DNA of 64,000 nucleotides from NCBI RefSeq assembly GCF_045209745.1, contig NZ_CP109273.1:6572001-6636000 (forward strand), read 5' to 3'. Below the pieces are notes generated by a model. The model made no database searches, was not told where the DNA came from, and saw nothing but the letters and a program-made list of their open reading frames with translations. The translations under genes and the position numbers were made by a program. Of this stretch, positions 41,876-50,037 are shown in pieces; the stretch's first letter is position 1, and each line of letters begins with the position of its first letter. This DNA is from Micromonospora sp045209745. Its GTDB lineage: Bacteria; Actinomycetota; Actinomycetes; Mycobacteriales; Micromonosporaceae.

Positions 41876-43003
41876 ATGCGTTTCGTCGACGAGTACCGCG
41901 ACGCGGACAAGGCCCAGGCGTTGGCCACCCAGATCGCCGCATTGTGCGAACCGGGACGGCAGTACAAGTTCATGGAGGTCTGCGGCGGTCACACGCACAC
42001 CATCTACAAGCACGGGATCGAGGACTACCTGCCGGAGCAGGTCTCACTCGTGCACGGGCCGGGATGCCCCGTCTGCGTGATCCCGATGGGCCGGATCGAC
42101 GACGCCATCGCCCTGGCCCACGAGCCGGACGTCATCATGACGGCGTTCGGCGACATGATGCGGGTGCCCGGTGGCACCGGCTCGTTCCTCGACGCCAAGG
42201 CGGCCGGCGCGGACATCCGGATGGTGTACTCGCCGTTGGACGCGCTGAAGATCGCCCGAAACAACCCGGACCGCCGGGTGGTCTTCATGGCGATCGGGTT
42301 CGAGACCACCTCACCGTCGACCGCGGTGACCGTGCTGCGGGCGGCAGCCGAGGGGATCGACAACTTCTCGGTCTTCTGCAACCACGTCACCATCCTTCCG
42401 GCGATCAAAGCGATCCTCGACTCACCGGACCTGCGACTCGACGGCTTCCTCGGGCCCGGGCACGTCTCCACCGTCATCGGCTGCCGACCGTACGAGTTCA
42501 TCGCCCGCGACTACGGCAAGCCGCTCGTATGTGCCGGGTTCGAACCGCTGGACCTCCTGCAGTCGGTCTTCATGCTGCTCAAGCAGCTCGCCGAGGGCCG
42601 CTGCGAGGTGGAGAACCAGTACACCCGGGTGGTGCCCTGGGACGGCAACCTGCGGGCGCTGGAGGCGATCGGCCGGGTCATGCAGCTGCGACCGTACTTC
42701 GAGTGGCGCGGCCTCGGCTTCATCTCGCACTCGGCGCTGCGGATGCGGGACGAGTACGCGGCGTACGACGCCGAGCGGCTCTTCGACGTGCCCGGGGTAC
42801 GGGTGGCCGACCCGAAGGCCTGCCAGTGCGGCGAGGTGCTCAAAGGGGTGCTCAAGCCCTGGGAGTGCAAGGTGTTCGGCACCGCGTGCACGCCGGAGAC
42901 CCCCATCGGCACGTGCATGGTCTCCTCGGAGGGCGCGTGCGCGGCCTACTACAACTTCGGCCGCTTCACCAGGCAGCGGCTGACGGAGGCGGTCCGAGCT
43001 TGA
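41876..43003 (+). CDS. hypD: Hydrogenase formation protein HypD
   Basis: A 375-residue HypD with an AGGAG site ten bases before ATG 41876. Conserved elements are FMEVCGGHTHTIYKHG, HGPGCPVCVIP, GFETTSPSTA, FLGPGHVSTVIG and the cluster cysteines in ACQCGEVLKG, FGTACTPETPIGTC and SSEGACAAYYN. It provides the scaffold on which the Fe(CN)2CO group is built. The stop codon TGA lies right at the edge of the inserted tnpB element, so the original C-terminus may have differed by a few residues. Confidence 0.96.
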   Translation: MRFVDEYRDADKAQALATQIAALCEPGRQYKFMEVCGGHTHTIYKHGIEDYLPEQVSLVHGPGCPVCVIPMGRIDDAIALAHEPDVIMTAFGDMMRVPGGTGSFLDAKAAGADIRMVYSPLDALKIARNNPDRRVVFMAIGFETTSPSTAVTVLRAAAEGIDNFSVFCNHVTILPAIKAILDSPDLRLDGFLGPGHVSTVIGCRPYEFIARDYGKPLVCAGFEPLDLLQSVFMLLKQLAEGRCEVENQYTRVVPWDGNLRALEAIGRVMQLRPYFEWRGLGFISHSALRMRDEYAAYDAERLFDVPGVRVADPKACQCGEVLKGVLKPWECKVFGTACTPETPIGTCMVSSEGACAAYYNFGRFTRQRLTEAVRA

Positions 43004-43125
43004 CATCCTCCCGGCCCTGAAGGGGCCGGGATTCTCACGGTCACCCGTGAGGTTTCCTGTTTCATCGCCGACTGCCTTTCCGGGAGGATTTTCCCTTGAG
43101 GTCTTACATCAGCTCCGCAGGCGTT
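43004..43125 (-). ncRNA. Predicted omega RNA 3' region of the TnpB element
   Basis: The 122 bases after the tnpB stop, read on the minus strand, contain no gene and fold into nested hairpins. These include CCTCACGGGTGACCGTGAG and the terminal CCCGGCCC/GGGCCGGG stem ending GGATGTCAAG. In IS605 elements the guide RNA spans the tnpB 3' end and this region, and its guide is the flank just outside the element. Here that flank would be the 3' end of hypD in antisense. Confidence 0.5.
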
Positions 43126-44262
43126 TCACCTCTCCGCCAGCCCGGCGGCGAGGATGTTCTTGGCAGCGTTGATGTCCCGGTCGTGCCCTGCCCCGCAACC
43201 CGGGCACGTCCAGGTGCGCACGTTGAGGGTGAGCGTGGTGTTGATCCGCCCGCACACCGAGCAGGTCTTGGACGACGGCAACCACCGGTCGACGGGGATC
43301 CCCTCACGCCCGTACCAGGCGGCCTTGTACTCCAGCATGGCGCGGAACTGGGACCAGGCCGCGTCGGAGATGACACGGGCAAGGCGGCGGTTGCGGAGCA
43401 TGTTACGCACGCTGAGGTCTTCGATCACGACCGTTTGGTTCTCACGGACGAGTCGGGTGGTCAGCTTGTGCAGGTGGTCCCGCCGCCGGTCGGCGATACG
43501 GGCATGAATACGGGCCACCGTGAGCCGGGTTTTGGCCCGGTTGTTGGAGTCTTTCTGTTTGCGGGCCAGGTCCCGCTGGGCCTTGGCGAGCTTGCGCCGA
43601 TCGGCCTGCCCGTAACGCGGATTGGCCACCTTCCCTTCCTCGTCGCTTATTCCGGGGATCGGGCGGGACAGCGTGAGCAGACTGGTGATGCCCGCATCCA
43701 CGCCAACCTCGGCATCGACAGATGGCAGCGGCTTCACGGTCGGGTCCTCGACCAGGATGGACACGAACCAGCGGCCGGCCGCATCTCGGGACACGGTGAC
43801 CGTGGACGGTTGCGCCCCTTCGGGCAGGGGCCGGGACCACACGATGTTCAGCGGGCCGTTCATCTTGGCCAGAGTGAGCTGACCATCGCGCCAGCGGAAG
43901 GCGGAGCGGGTGTACTCCGCCGACGCCCGCGACTTGCGTTTGGACTTGAACCGAGGGTACCGGGCCCGCTTGTCCCAAAACGCCGCAAACCCGGCCTGCA
44001 AGTGCCGCAACGTTTGCTGCAACGGCACCGACGACACCTCGTTCAGAAACGCCAACTCCTGCGTGCGCTTCCACTCCGTCAGCCACCCCGAGGACTGCAC
44101 GTACGTGGTGCGCTGACGGTCCACCACCCACGCCCGGGTACGCGCCTCCAACGCCCGGTTGTACACCTTCCGCACGCACCCGAAGGTGCGGTTCAACTGC
44201 CCAGCCTGCTCAACAGACGGGTAGAAGCGGTACTTGTACGCCCGCTTCACCACCCCACCCAC
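43126..44262 (-). CDS. tnpB: TnpB RNA-guided nuclease (IS605 OrfB)
   Basis: A full-length 378-residue TnpB. The N-terminal RAYKYRFYPSVEQ is canonical; the start could be GTG 44262 or the in-frame GTG at 44250 just before KRAYKYRF. The RuvC triad is intact: Asp189 in GVDAGI, Glu in VVIEDLSV, and Asp in HDRDINAAKN. The zinc ribbon is CSVCG and CPGCG. Family members are guided by an omega RNA made from the element's right end and cut DNA next to a short motif. With no tnpA, movement needs help in trans. The reading frame shows no damage, so the nuclease may be active. Confidence 0.93.
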   Translation of the reverse strand: MGGVVKRAYKYRFYPSVEQAGQLNRTFGCVRKVYNRALEARTRAWVVDRQRTTYVQSSGWLTEWKRTQELAFLNEVSSVPLQQTLRHLQAGFAAFWDKRARYPRFKSKRKSRASAEYTRSAFRWRDGQLTLAKMNGPLNIVWSRPLPEGAQPSTVTVSRDAAGRWFVSILVEDPTVKPLPSVDAEVGVDAGITSLLTLSRPIPGISDEEGKVANPRYGQADRRKLAKAQRDLARKQKDSNNRAKTRLTVARIHARIADRRRDHLHKLTTRLVRENQTVVIEDLSVRNMLRNRRLARVISDAAWSQFRAMLEYKAAWYGREGIPVDRWLPSSKTCSVCGRINTTLTLNVRTWTCPGCGAGHDRDINAAKNILAAGLAER

Positions 44263-44360
44263 GCCTCACAATTTACCGTCCACGTACGACAACCCATCGA
44301 AGGGAGGGAGCGGCGTTTCCTCCCGGCCCCGAACGGCCGAGTTTCCACGCCGCAATTCCG

Positions 44361-45512
44361 ATGACGACCGAACGCACCGCCGGGCGGGCCGAGCGCCCGG
44401 TGGCCGAGGCGGAGGCGACGACCGAGCGCGAGCCGGGGCGGCTGTCGCCGGAGCAGCAGGTGCTGAAGCGCATCGAACGGGCCCGCCGGCGCGCGCCGAA
44501 GATTCGGGAGAGCCGGATCACGCTCGCGCACGGCGCGGGTGGGAAGGCGACGCACAGCCTGGTCGAAGGGCTGTTCGTCGAGGCGTTCCGCAACCCGACG
44601 CTGGAGGCGCTCGAAGACTCCGCCGTGCTCTCCGTGGGCACCGGCCGGCTGGCGTTCACCACCGACTCGTACGTGGTGTCGCCGCTGTTCTTCCCCGGCG
44701 GGGACATCGGCGACCTCGCGGTCAACGGCACCGTCAACGACCTCGCGGTCAGCGGTGCCCGGCCGCTGTACCTGTCGGCCGGGTTCATCCTGGAGGAGGG
44801 CTTCCCCGTCGCCGACCTGCGGCGGATCACCGCCTCCATGGCCGCCGCCGCCGCGCGCGCCGGAGTCCAGGTCGTCACCGGCGACACGAAGGTGGTGCAG
44901 CGGGGCAAGGCCGACGGCTGCTACGTCAGCACGGCCGGCGTCGGGGTGCTGGAGCGGCCGCTGAGCCTGGGCGCCGCGCACATCCGCCCGGGTGACGCGG
45001 TCGTCGTCTCCGGGCCGATCGGCGACCACGGAATCACCATCATGCTCGCCCGCGGCGAACTGGACATCGCCGCCGACCTCGCCTCGGACACCGCGGCGCT
45101 GCCCGGACTGGTGGACGCCCTGCTGGACGCGGCTCCCGGGGTGCGGCTGCTGCGCGACGCCACCCGCGGCGGTGTGGCGACCGTCCTCAACGAGATGGCG
45201 CAGGCGGCGCAGGTCTCCGTCATCGTCGACGAGGCGTCCGTACCGGTGCGTCCGGCCGTGACCGGCGCCTGTGAGCTGCTCGGCATCGACCCGCTCTACG
45301 TGGCGTGCGAGGGACGCCTGGTGGCCGTGGTGGACGGCACGCAGGCGGACGCCGCTCTGGCGGCGCTGCGCGGCCACCCGCTCGGCGAAGGTGCGGCGGT
45401 GATCGGCCGCGTCGCCGCCGACCCGCCCGGAATGGTGCTGCTCAGGACCGCGTTCGGGGGCACCCGGGTGGTCGACATGCTGGTCGGCGACCCACTCCCC
45501 CGCATCTGCTGA
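44361..45512 (+). CDS. hypE: Hydrogenase expression/formation protein HypE
   Basis: A 383-residue HypE ending in DPLPRIC; the C-terminal Cys is thiocarbamoylated and dehydrated to make the cyanide ligand. ITLAHGAGGKATHSL, FTTDSYVVSPLFFPGG, GTVNDLAVSGA and RDATRGGVATVLNE are conserved. The first 45 residues are an extension not seen in the family core. No ribosome site precedes ATG 44361, and the tnpB element's left end lies within about 20 bases. An internal GTG at 44460 with a GGAG seven bases upstream is an alternative start. The insertion may therefore have replaced the native translation start. Confidence 0.93.
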   Translation: MTTERTAGRAERPVAEAEATTEREPGRLSPEQQVLKRIERARRRAPKIRESRITLAHGAGGKATHSLVEGLFVEAFRNPTLEALEDSAVLSVGTGRLAFTTDSYVVSPLFFPGGDIGDLAVNGTVNDLAVSGARPLYLSAGFILEEGFPVADLRRITASMAAAAARAGVQVVTGDTKVVQRGKADGCYVSTAGVGVLERPLSLGAAHIRPGDAVVVSGPIGDHGITIMLARGELDIAADLASDTAALPGLVDALLDAAPGVRLLRDATRGGVATVLNEMAQAAQVSVIVDEASVPVRPAVTGACELLGIDPLYVACEGRLVAVVDGTQADAALAALRGHPLGEGAAVIGRVAADPPGMVLLRTAFGGTRVVDMLVGDPLPRIC

Positions 45513-45530
45513 CGGCGGTCGCGGGGCCAG

Positions 45531-45588
45531 CCGGCGGGCACGGCGCGCGCCGCGGCCACCCGGCGGGCACGGCGCGCGCCGCGGCCAC
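45531..45588. repeat. Perfect 29-base tandem duplication between convergent hypE and hypF
   Basis: Two identical 29-base units (45531-45559 and 45560-45588) each contain the palindromes GGCGCGCGCC and CCGCGG. They lie in the 95-base gap between two convergent genes and could act as a two-way terminator. Confidence 0.85.
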
Positions 45589-45607
45589 CGCTGATCGCGC
45601 CGCGAGG

Positions 45608-47887
45608 TCAGCCGGCCGGTGCGGCCCACGCCGCGGCCAACACGGCCTGGCCGAGTGAGATACCACCGTCGTTGGGTGGCACCCGCGAGTGCACCAGCAC
45701 CCGGAAGCCGTCCCGCTCCAGCCCGCTCACCACCCGGTCGAGCAGCAGCACGTTCTGGAAGACCCCGCCGGAGAGCGCGACGGTGGTCAGTCCCGTGTTC
45801 TCCCGGACGGCTCCGGCCGACCGGACCACGGCGTCCGCCAGGCCATGGTGGAAGCGTGCGGCGATCCGGCCGGGATCCACGCCGGCGAGCAGGTCGTCGA
45901 CCACGCACCGGACCAGCCCGCGCCCGGCCTCCAGCAGCGGCACGGGGCCGCCCGCCTCAACCGGGTAGCCGCCGTGCTCGTCACGGTCGGCCCGCTGCTC
46001 CAGGGCGATCGCGGCCTGCCCCTCGTACGTGACACGGTCGTGCAGGCCGAGCAGCGCCGAGACGGCGTCGAAAAGCCGGCCGGCGCTGGAGGTACGCGGC
46101 GAGTTCGTCCCGGTCCGCGCCAGCGCCACCACCGCGGGCCACTGCCGCTCGTGCCGGCGCAGCACCGGCAGCTTTGGTACGGCGTCGCCGTAGATCTCGT
46201 CGAGGTAGGCCGCCGCCATCCGCCACGGTTCGCGTACCGCTGCGGCCCCACCCGGCATCGGCAGCGCGCCGAGGTGACCGACCCGCTCGAACCCGGTGAG
46301 GTCCGCGATTAACAACTCCCCGCCCCAGAGGGTGCCGTCCGGGCCGTAACCGAGACCGTCGAAGGCGACGCCGATCACCGGGCCGGGGTCGCCGTTGTCG
46401 GCCAGGCAGGACGCGATGTGGGCGTGGTGGTGCTGGACGCCGAGCAGTTCGACGTCATCGCGCTGCAGGGCGTACTTTGTGGACAGGTACTCGGGATGCA
46501 GGTCGTGGGCGACGACCGCCGGCCGGACGTCGAAGAGCCGGGTGAAATGCGCGATGCCGTCGGTGAACGCCCGCAGCGTCTCGTAGTTCTCCAGGTCGCC
46601 GATGTGGTGCGACACGAACGCGCGCCGTCCCTTCGCCACGCAGAAGGTGTTCTTCAGCTCCGCGCCGCAGGCCAGCACCGGCCGGTCGAACCGCCACGGC
46701 AACGTGATCGGGGCGGGCACGTAACCGCGGGACCGCCGTACCGGCAGTTCCCGGCCGCGGAACACGCGGACCACCGAGTCGTCGGTCCGGACGTGGATCC
46801 GCCGGTCGTGCACGAGGAAGCCGTCCGCGATCGGCGCAAGCCGGCGACGGGCGTCGTCGTCGCGGTGCGCGATCGGTTCGTCGGAGACGTTGCCGCTGGT
46901 CAGTACGATCGGCATGCCCAGCCGCCCGAGCAGCAGCTGGTGCACCGGCGTGTACGGCAGCAGCACCCCCAGCTCGCGGTTGCCCGGCGCCACCGACCCG
47001 GCGACCGGGGCGTCGGCGCGGCGGGGCAGGAGCACCACGGGACGGCGGGCGCCGGTGAGCACCGGCTCGGCCGCCGCCGCCACGTCGACCAGGGTGCGTG
47101 CCGTCGGCAGGTCGGCGGCCATCACGGCGAACGGCTTCTCCTCGCGGTGCTTGCGGGCGCGCAGCGTCGTGACGACCCGATCGTCGTCGGCTCTCGCGGC
47201 CAGGTGGTAGCCGCCGAGGCCCTTGACCGCGACGATCCGGCCGTCCCGCAGCCACCGTACGGCGGTGTCCAGGGGGTCACCGGGGACCGGGGCGCCGTCG
47301 GCGGTGACGAACCGGAGGGCCGGACCGCAGGCGGGACAGCACACCGGCTCGGCGTGGAAGCGGCGGTTCCGCGGGTCGGCGTACTCGGCGGTGCACTCGA
47401 CGCAGAGCGGGAACCCGGCCATGGTGGTGGTGCGGCGGTCGTACGGGACGTCCTCGACGATCGTGAACCGCGGGCCGCAGTTGGTGCAGTTCGTGAACGG
47501 GTAGCCATGGCGCCGGTCCGCCGGGTCGGCCAGCTCGGCGAGGCAGTCCGGGCAGGTGGCGGTGTCCGGGGAGATCAGGGCGTCCCGGCCGGCGCCGATG
47601 ACGCTGCTGACGATGGCGAAGCCGGGCCGGCCGGTCGGCGGGACCGGCTCGGTGGTGAGCCGCTCGACCTCGGCGAGGGTCGGCGCCCGCCGACCGAGGT
47701 CGGCCACGAAGGCAGCCAGCCGTTCCCCGTCCCCTTCGACCTCCACGAAGACGCCCGCGGTGTCGTTGCCGACGAAGCCGGCCAGGTCGTACTCGGTGGC
47801 GAGCGCGTGCACGAACGGCCGGAAGCCCACCCCCTGCACGATGCCCTCGACGCGGACGTGCACCCGCCGCACGCTGGCCAGGTCCAT
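45608..47887 (-). CDS. hypF: Carbamoyltransferase HypF
   Basis: A 759-residue HypF with the complete domain set. The acylphosphatase domain has VEGIVQGVGFRPFVHALA at aa 14-31. Two zinc fingers follow (CPDC, CTNC; CVEC, CPAC, about aa 115-195). Then come a YrdC-like domain (VAVKGLGGYHLAARADDD) and a Kae1-like domain (VQHHHAHIASCLADNG, GVAFDGLGYGPDGTLWGGE, ALSGGVFQN). It uses carbamoyl phosphate and ATP to carbamoylate the C-terminal Cys of HypE. It is the last gene of the minus-strand operon that converges on hypE. Confidence 0.96.
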   Translation of the reverse strand: MDLASVRRVHVRVEGIVQGVGFRPFVHALATEYDLAGFVGNDTAGVFVEVEGDGERLAAFVADLGRRAPTLAEVERLTTEPVPPTGRPGFAIVSSVIGAGRDALISPDTATCPDCLAELADPADRRHGYPFTNCTNCGPRFTIVEDVPYDRRTTTMAGFPLCVECTAEYADPRNRRFHAEPVCCPACGPALRFVTADGAPVPGDPLDTAVRWLRDGRIVAVKGLGGYHLAARADDDRVVTTLRARKHREEKPFAVMAADLPTARTLVDVAAAAEPVLTGARRPVVLLPRRADAPVAGSVAPGNRELGVLLPYTPVHQLLLGRLGMPIVLTSGNVSDEPIAHRDDDARRRLAPIADGFLVHDRRIHVRTDDSVVRVFRGRELPVRRSRGYVPAPITLPWRFDRPVLACGAELKNTFCVAKGRRAFVSHHIGDLENYETLRAFTDGIAHFTRLFDVRPAVVAHDLHPEYLSTKYALQRDDVELLGVQHHHAHIASCLADNGDPGPVIGVAFDGLGYGPDGTLWGGELLIADLTGFERVGHLGALPMPGGAAAVREPWRMAAAYLDEIYGDAVPKLPVLRRHERQWPAVVALARTGTNSPRTSSAGRLFDAVSALLGLHDRVTYEGQAAIALEQRADRDEHGGYPVEAGGPVPLLEAGRGLVRCVVDDLLAGVDPGRIAARFHHGLADAVVRSAGAVRENTGLTTVALSGGVFQNVLLLDRVVSGLERDGFRVLVHSRVPPNDGGISLGQAVLAAAWAAPAG

Positions 47888-47896
47888 GACGACCGG

Positions 47897-48562
47897 TCAG
47901 AGTTCGTCGGCCAGCGCCTGCTGGGTGAGTTCCCAGAGCACGTGGTAGACCGTCGTCTGCGCCTCCTGGACCCGGTGCACCGATGCCGACGGCACCACGA
48001 ACAGGTGGTCGACGAACTCGGACTCGGCCATCCGGCCGCCGTCGTACCCGGCGAGCCCGATGGTGAGCATGCCGCGCCGGGACGCCTCCTCGAATGCGCG
48101 CAGCACGTTGTTCGATCCGCCGCTGGTGGACAGCCCGACCGCGATGTCCCCGGCCCGGCCGAACGCCGCCAGCTGCCGGGCGAAGACCACCTCGAACCCC
48201 ACGTCGTTGGAGAGTGCGGTGATCAACGCGACGTCGTGGGCCAATGAGATGGCCGGCAACGGGTGGGCGGCCGCCGGTGGGTGCAGGAACAACTGCGTGA
48301 TGTCCTGCGCGTCGGTGCTGCTGCCGCCGTTGCCGAACGCGAACAGCGTGCCGCCGGCCCGGAAAGCCGCGGAGCACCGGCGGGCGCAGTCGACCAGCTG
48401 CTGCCCGTGCTCGGCGACAAGGGATTCGCGCAGGGCGACGATCTCCGCTGCCTTCGTCGCGGTGGACTGCGCCACCTCGGCGAGCACCGCGTCCACGTCG
48501 GTCGGTCGGGTGTCCAGGAACGGGTAGAGCGCTCCGATCGCGCCCTCGATCCCGGCGCTCAC
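47897..48562 (-). CDS. SIS-domain protein (GmhA-like), hydrogenase locus copy 1
   Basis: A 221-residue SIS-domain protein starting GTG 48562 after GAGGTGG. The sugar-phosphate-binding pattern is visible: LFAFGNGGSSTDAQDI, ISLAHDVALITALSND and VGLSTSGGSNNVLRAFEEA. It resembles sedoheptulose-7-phosphate isomerase. Here it sits between hypF and a second hypC-like gene, together with a related SIS protein, which suggests a hydrogenase-linked or regulatory task rather than heptose synthesis. This is inference from context. Confidence 0.88.
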   Translation of the reverse strand: MSAGIEGAIGALYPFLDTRPTDVDAVLAEVAQSTATKAAEIVALRESLVAEHGQQLVDCARRCSAAFRAGGTLFAFGNGGSSTDAQDITQLFLHPPAAAHPLPAISLAHDVALITALSNDVGFEVVFARQLAAFGRAGDIAVGLSTSGGSNNVLRAFEEASRRGMLTIGLAGYDGGRMAESEFVDHLFVVPSASVHRVQEAQTTVYHVLWELTQQALADEL

Positions 48563-48617
48563 GGGGCCACCTCAGCTCGCGGCTGCGGAGCTCGCAGACC
48601 CGGCTCACTCCTCGCGC

Positions 48618-48860
48618 TCACGACCGCTTCTCCACCACGGCGATGGCCTCCTTGGCGTGCACCAGCACCACGTCGCCCGGTCCCGCGTCGACCAGGGCCA
48701 CGCTGACCTCCTCCGGCCCGGCGTCCGTGTCGACAATCGCCAAGCCGCCGGCCAGCACCTCCCGTACCCGGACGGCGACCGCCGCATCCGAACAGGTGAT
48801 GCACACGTCGTCGTGGCACTCGGGCACGGCCCAGGTCGTCGTCACCGGCTGTGGGTTCAC
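48618..48860 (-). CDS. Divergent HypC/HupF-family protein (HypC2)
   Basis: An 80-residue protein starting GTG 48860, overlapping the upstream SIS gene (GTGA). The C-terminal half fits HypC: VLAGGLAIVDTDAGPEEVSV and GDVVLVHAKEAIAVVE. The usual N-terminal Met-Cys is absent; instead a 22-residue leader brings a Cys cluster, PECHDDVCITCSD. It may not perform the standard HypC carrier role. Confidence 0.8.
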   Translation of the reverse strand: MNPQPVTTTWAVPECHDDVCITCSDAAVAVRVREVLAGGLAIVDTDAGPEEVSVALVDAGPGDVVLVHAKEAIAVVEKRS

Positions 48861-49471
48861 CGGACCAGCTCCGGCTCCAGCAGTCCGGGCTGCTCGAACA
48901 ACACATGCACCAACTCCCACAGGATGTGATAGATCGTCACGTGCACCTCCTTGACGATGCACGGGTCCTCGGTGCGGGCGACGACGACGTGGTCGGCGAC
49001 GGCGTCCCGAGCGATGTCACCACCATCGCCACCGAGGAGCCCGACGGTGAGGAGACCGAGGTCGCGGGCCGTCGCCAGACCGCGCCGCACGTTGGTGCAC
49101 CGGCCATCGGCGGACAGGCCGAGCGCGATGTCCTCCGGGGCGGCGAGCAGGCGCAGCTGAGCCGCGAACACCTCGTCGAAGCCCTCCGCCCGGGCGATCC
49201 CGGTGAGGGTGGCGGCGTCGTTGGTCAGCGAGATCGCCGGCAGGGCTCGCTTGCCCACGATGACCGGGTGAACGAACTCCACCACGATGTGCTGGGCGTC
49301 GGTCGCCGGCCCGCCGTTGCCGAAGACGATCAGCTTTCCGCCGCGATGGAAGCGTACGGCCATCTCGTAGCAGGCCCGGGCGATCTGCGGCGCGTCGCCG
49401 GCGAGCGCCTGCGCCGGTGCCACCCGGCGGGCGAACGCGCGGCCAACGGCCGGCAGGACAGACGACTCCAT
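48857..49471 (-). CDS. SIS-domain protein, hydrogenase locus copy 2
   Basis: A 204-residue SIS protein starting ATG 49471 with GGAGG just upstream. Core motifs parallel copy 1: LIVFGNGGPATDAQHI, ISLTNDAATLTGIA, LGLSADGRCTNVRRGL. In the phosphate-binding loops Ser residues seen in copy 1 are changed (GNGGPAT for GNGGSST, LSADGRCTN for LSTSGGSNN), so the two copies are not equivalent. Both copies end similarly (TIYHILWEL here, TVYHVLWEL in copy 1). It could form a heteromer with copy 1. Confidence 0.85.
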   Translation of the reverse strand: MESSVLPAVGRAFARRVAPAQALAGDAPQIARACYEMAVRFHRGGKLIVFGNGGPATDAQHIVVEFVHPVIVGKRALPAISLTNDAATLTGIARAEGFDEVFAAQLRLLAAPEDIALGLSADGRCTNVRRGLATARDLGLLTVGLLGGDGGDIARDAVADHVVVARTEDPCIVKEVHVTIYHILWELVHVLFEQPGLLEPELVR

Positions 49472-49481
49472 GCTCCTCCAT

Positions 49482-49859
49482 TCAGGGTCGGGCAGCGACG
49501 TACCGGTCAGCGCCGCCGGGATGCGCCCTCTGGAAGGCGCCCGCCGAGCGGCGCAGACAGGCGCCGATGACCTGGTCGAGCTGCGCCAGCTGGACGGTCC
49601 ACGACCGGAGATCGTCACGGCCCTTGGCGGTGAGCTGGTAGCACCGGCGGGCCGGCCCCGCTTCGGCGGTCTCCCACCCGGAGACCAGCGACCGGTCGCG
49701 TTCCAGGCCGCGCAGCACGCGGTAGACATGGCCGGATTCCACATCGGCCAGTCCCAGGTCCCGGAGCCGGTCGATCAGGTCGTACCCGTGACCGGGCCGC
49801 TCGAAGATCAGGAGCAGGAGGAACGGATGCAACAGACCACGCAGCTCACGTCCGTGCAT
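49482..49859 (-). CDS. PadR-family transcriptional regulator
   Basis: A 125-residue PadR-type winged-helix protein (LLHPFLLLLIFERPGHGYDL, then GHVYRVLRGLERDR and YQLTAKGRDDLRSW). It is the first gene of the minus-strand SIS/hypC2/hypF operon, ten bases before the second SIS gene, with GAAAGGG before its ATG. It probably regulates its own operon. The signal may be a metabolite or redox state, which the sequence does not show. Confidence 0.88.
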   Translation of the reverse strand: MHGRELRGLLHPFLLLLIFERPGHGYDLIDRLRDLGLADVESGHVYRVLRGLERDRSLVSGWETAEAGPARRCYQLTAKGRDDLRSWTVQLAQLDQVIGACLRRSAGAFQRAHPGGADRYVAARP

Positions 49860-50037
49860 GCCAATCCCTTTCCGGCGCAGGGCACCACCTTTTCAACAGC
49901 TAAACACATGTTCGTTCCCAAACGAGGCGGAATGCCCGGTTTGGCTCGGCGCGATGAGCAGCGCCGCGGCCCACGGCCGGATCGAACTCCCGCAACGGCG
50001 GGCTGCGGCACGATCGTGCAAAGGCGTAAGGCCTGGA
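49860..50037 (-). promoter_or_regulatory. Upstream region of the padR-hypF operon
   Basis: A 178-base gap that is less GC-rich than its surroundings around 49885-49925. On the minus strand it contains ACATGTGTTTAGCTGTTGAA, which includes ACATGT, of the kind found in PadR sites (ATGT...ACAT). The cytochrome b gene ends on its other side. No firm -35/-10 pair was assigned. Confidence 0.35.

Larger units (their letters stand above)
43004..44345 (-). mobile_element. IS200/IS605-group element with tnpB only (IS1341-like), between hypD and hypE
   Basis: One tnpB gene and no tnpA. Both ends carry similar GC-rich hairpins. The right end (43007-43032) has TCCTCCCGGCCC-TGAA-GGGGCCGGGA. The left end (about 44319-44343) has CCTCCCGGCCCCGAACGGCC. 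The element sits exactly between two genes of the hyp operon, on the opposite strand. Boundaries are estimated from these hairpins and could be off by about 15 bases. Confidence 0.75.

Noticed and set aside
43004..44345. TnpB gene as a compact CRISPR Cas12-type system
   Set aside because: No repeat-spacer array or cas1/cas2 is present; hairpin ends and the RuvC/zinc-ribbon layout fit an IS605-type tnpB element.
47897..49471. SIS proteins as part of an LPS/heptose pathway
   Set aside because: No other heptose genes are nearby, the setting is Gram-positive, and both genes are embedded among hyp genes.
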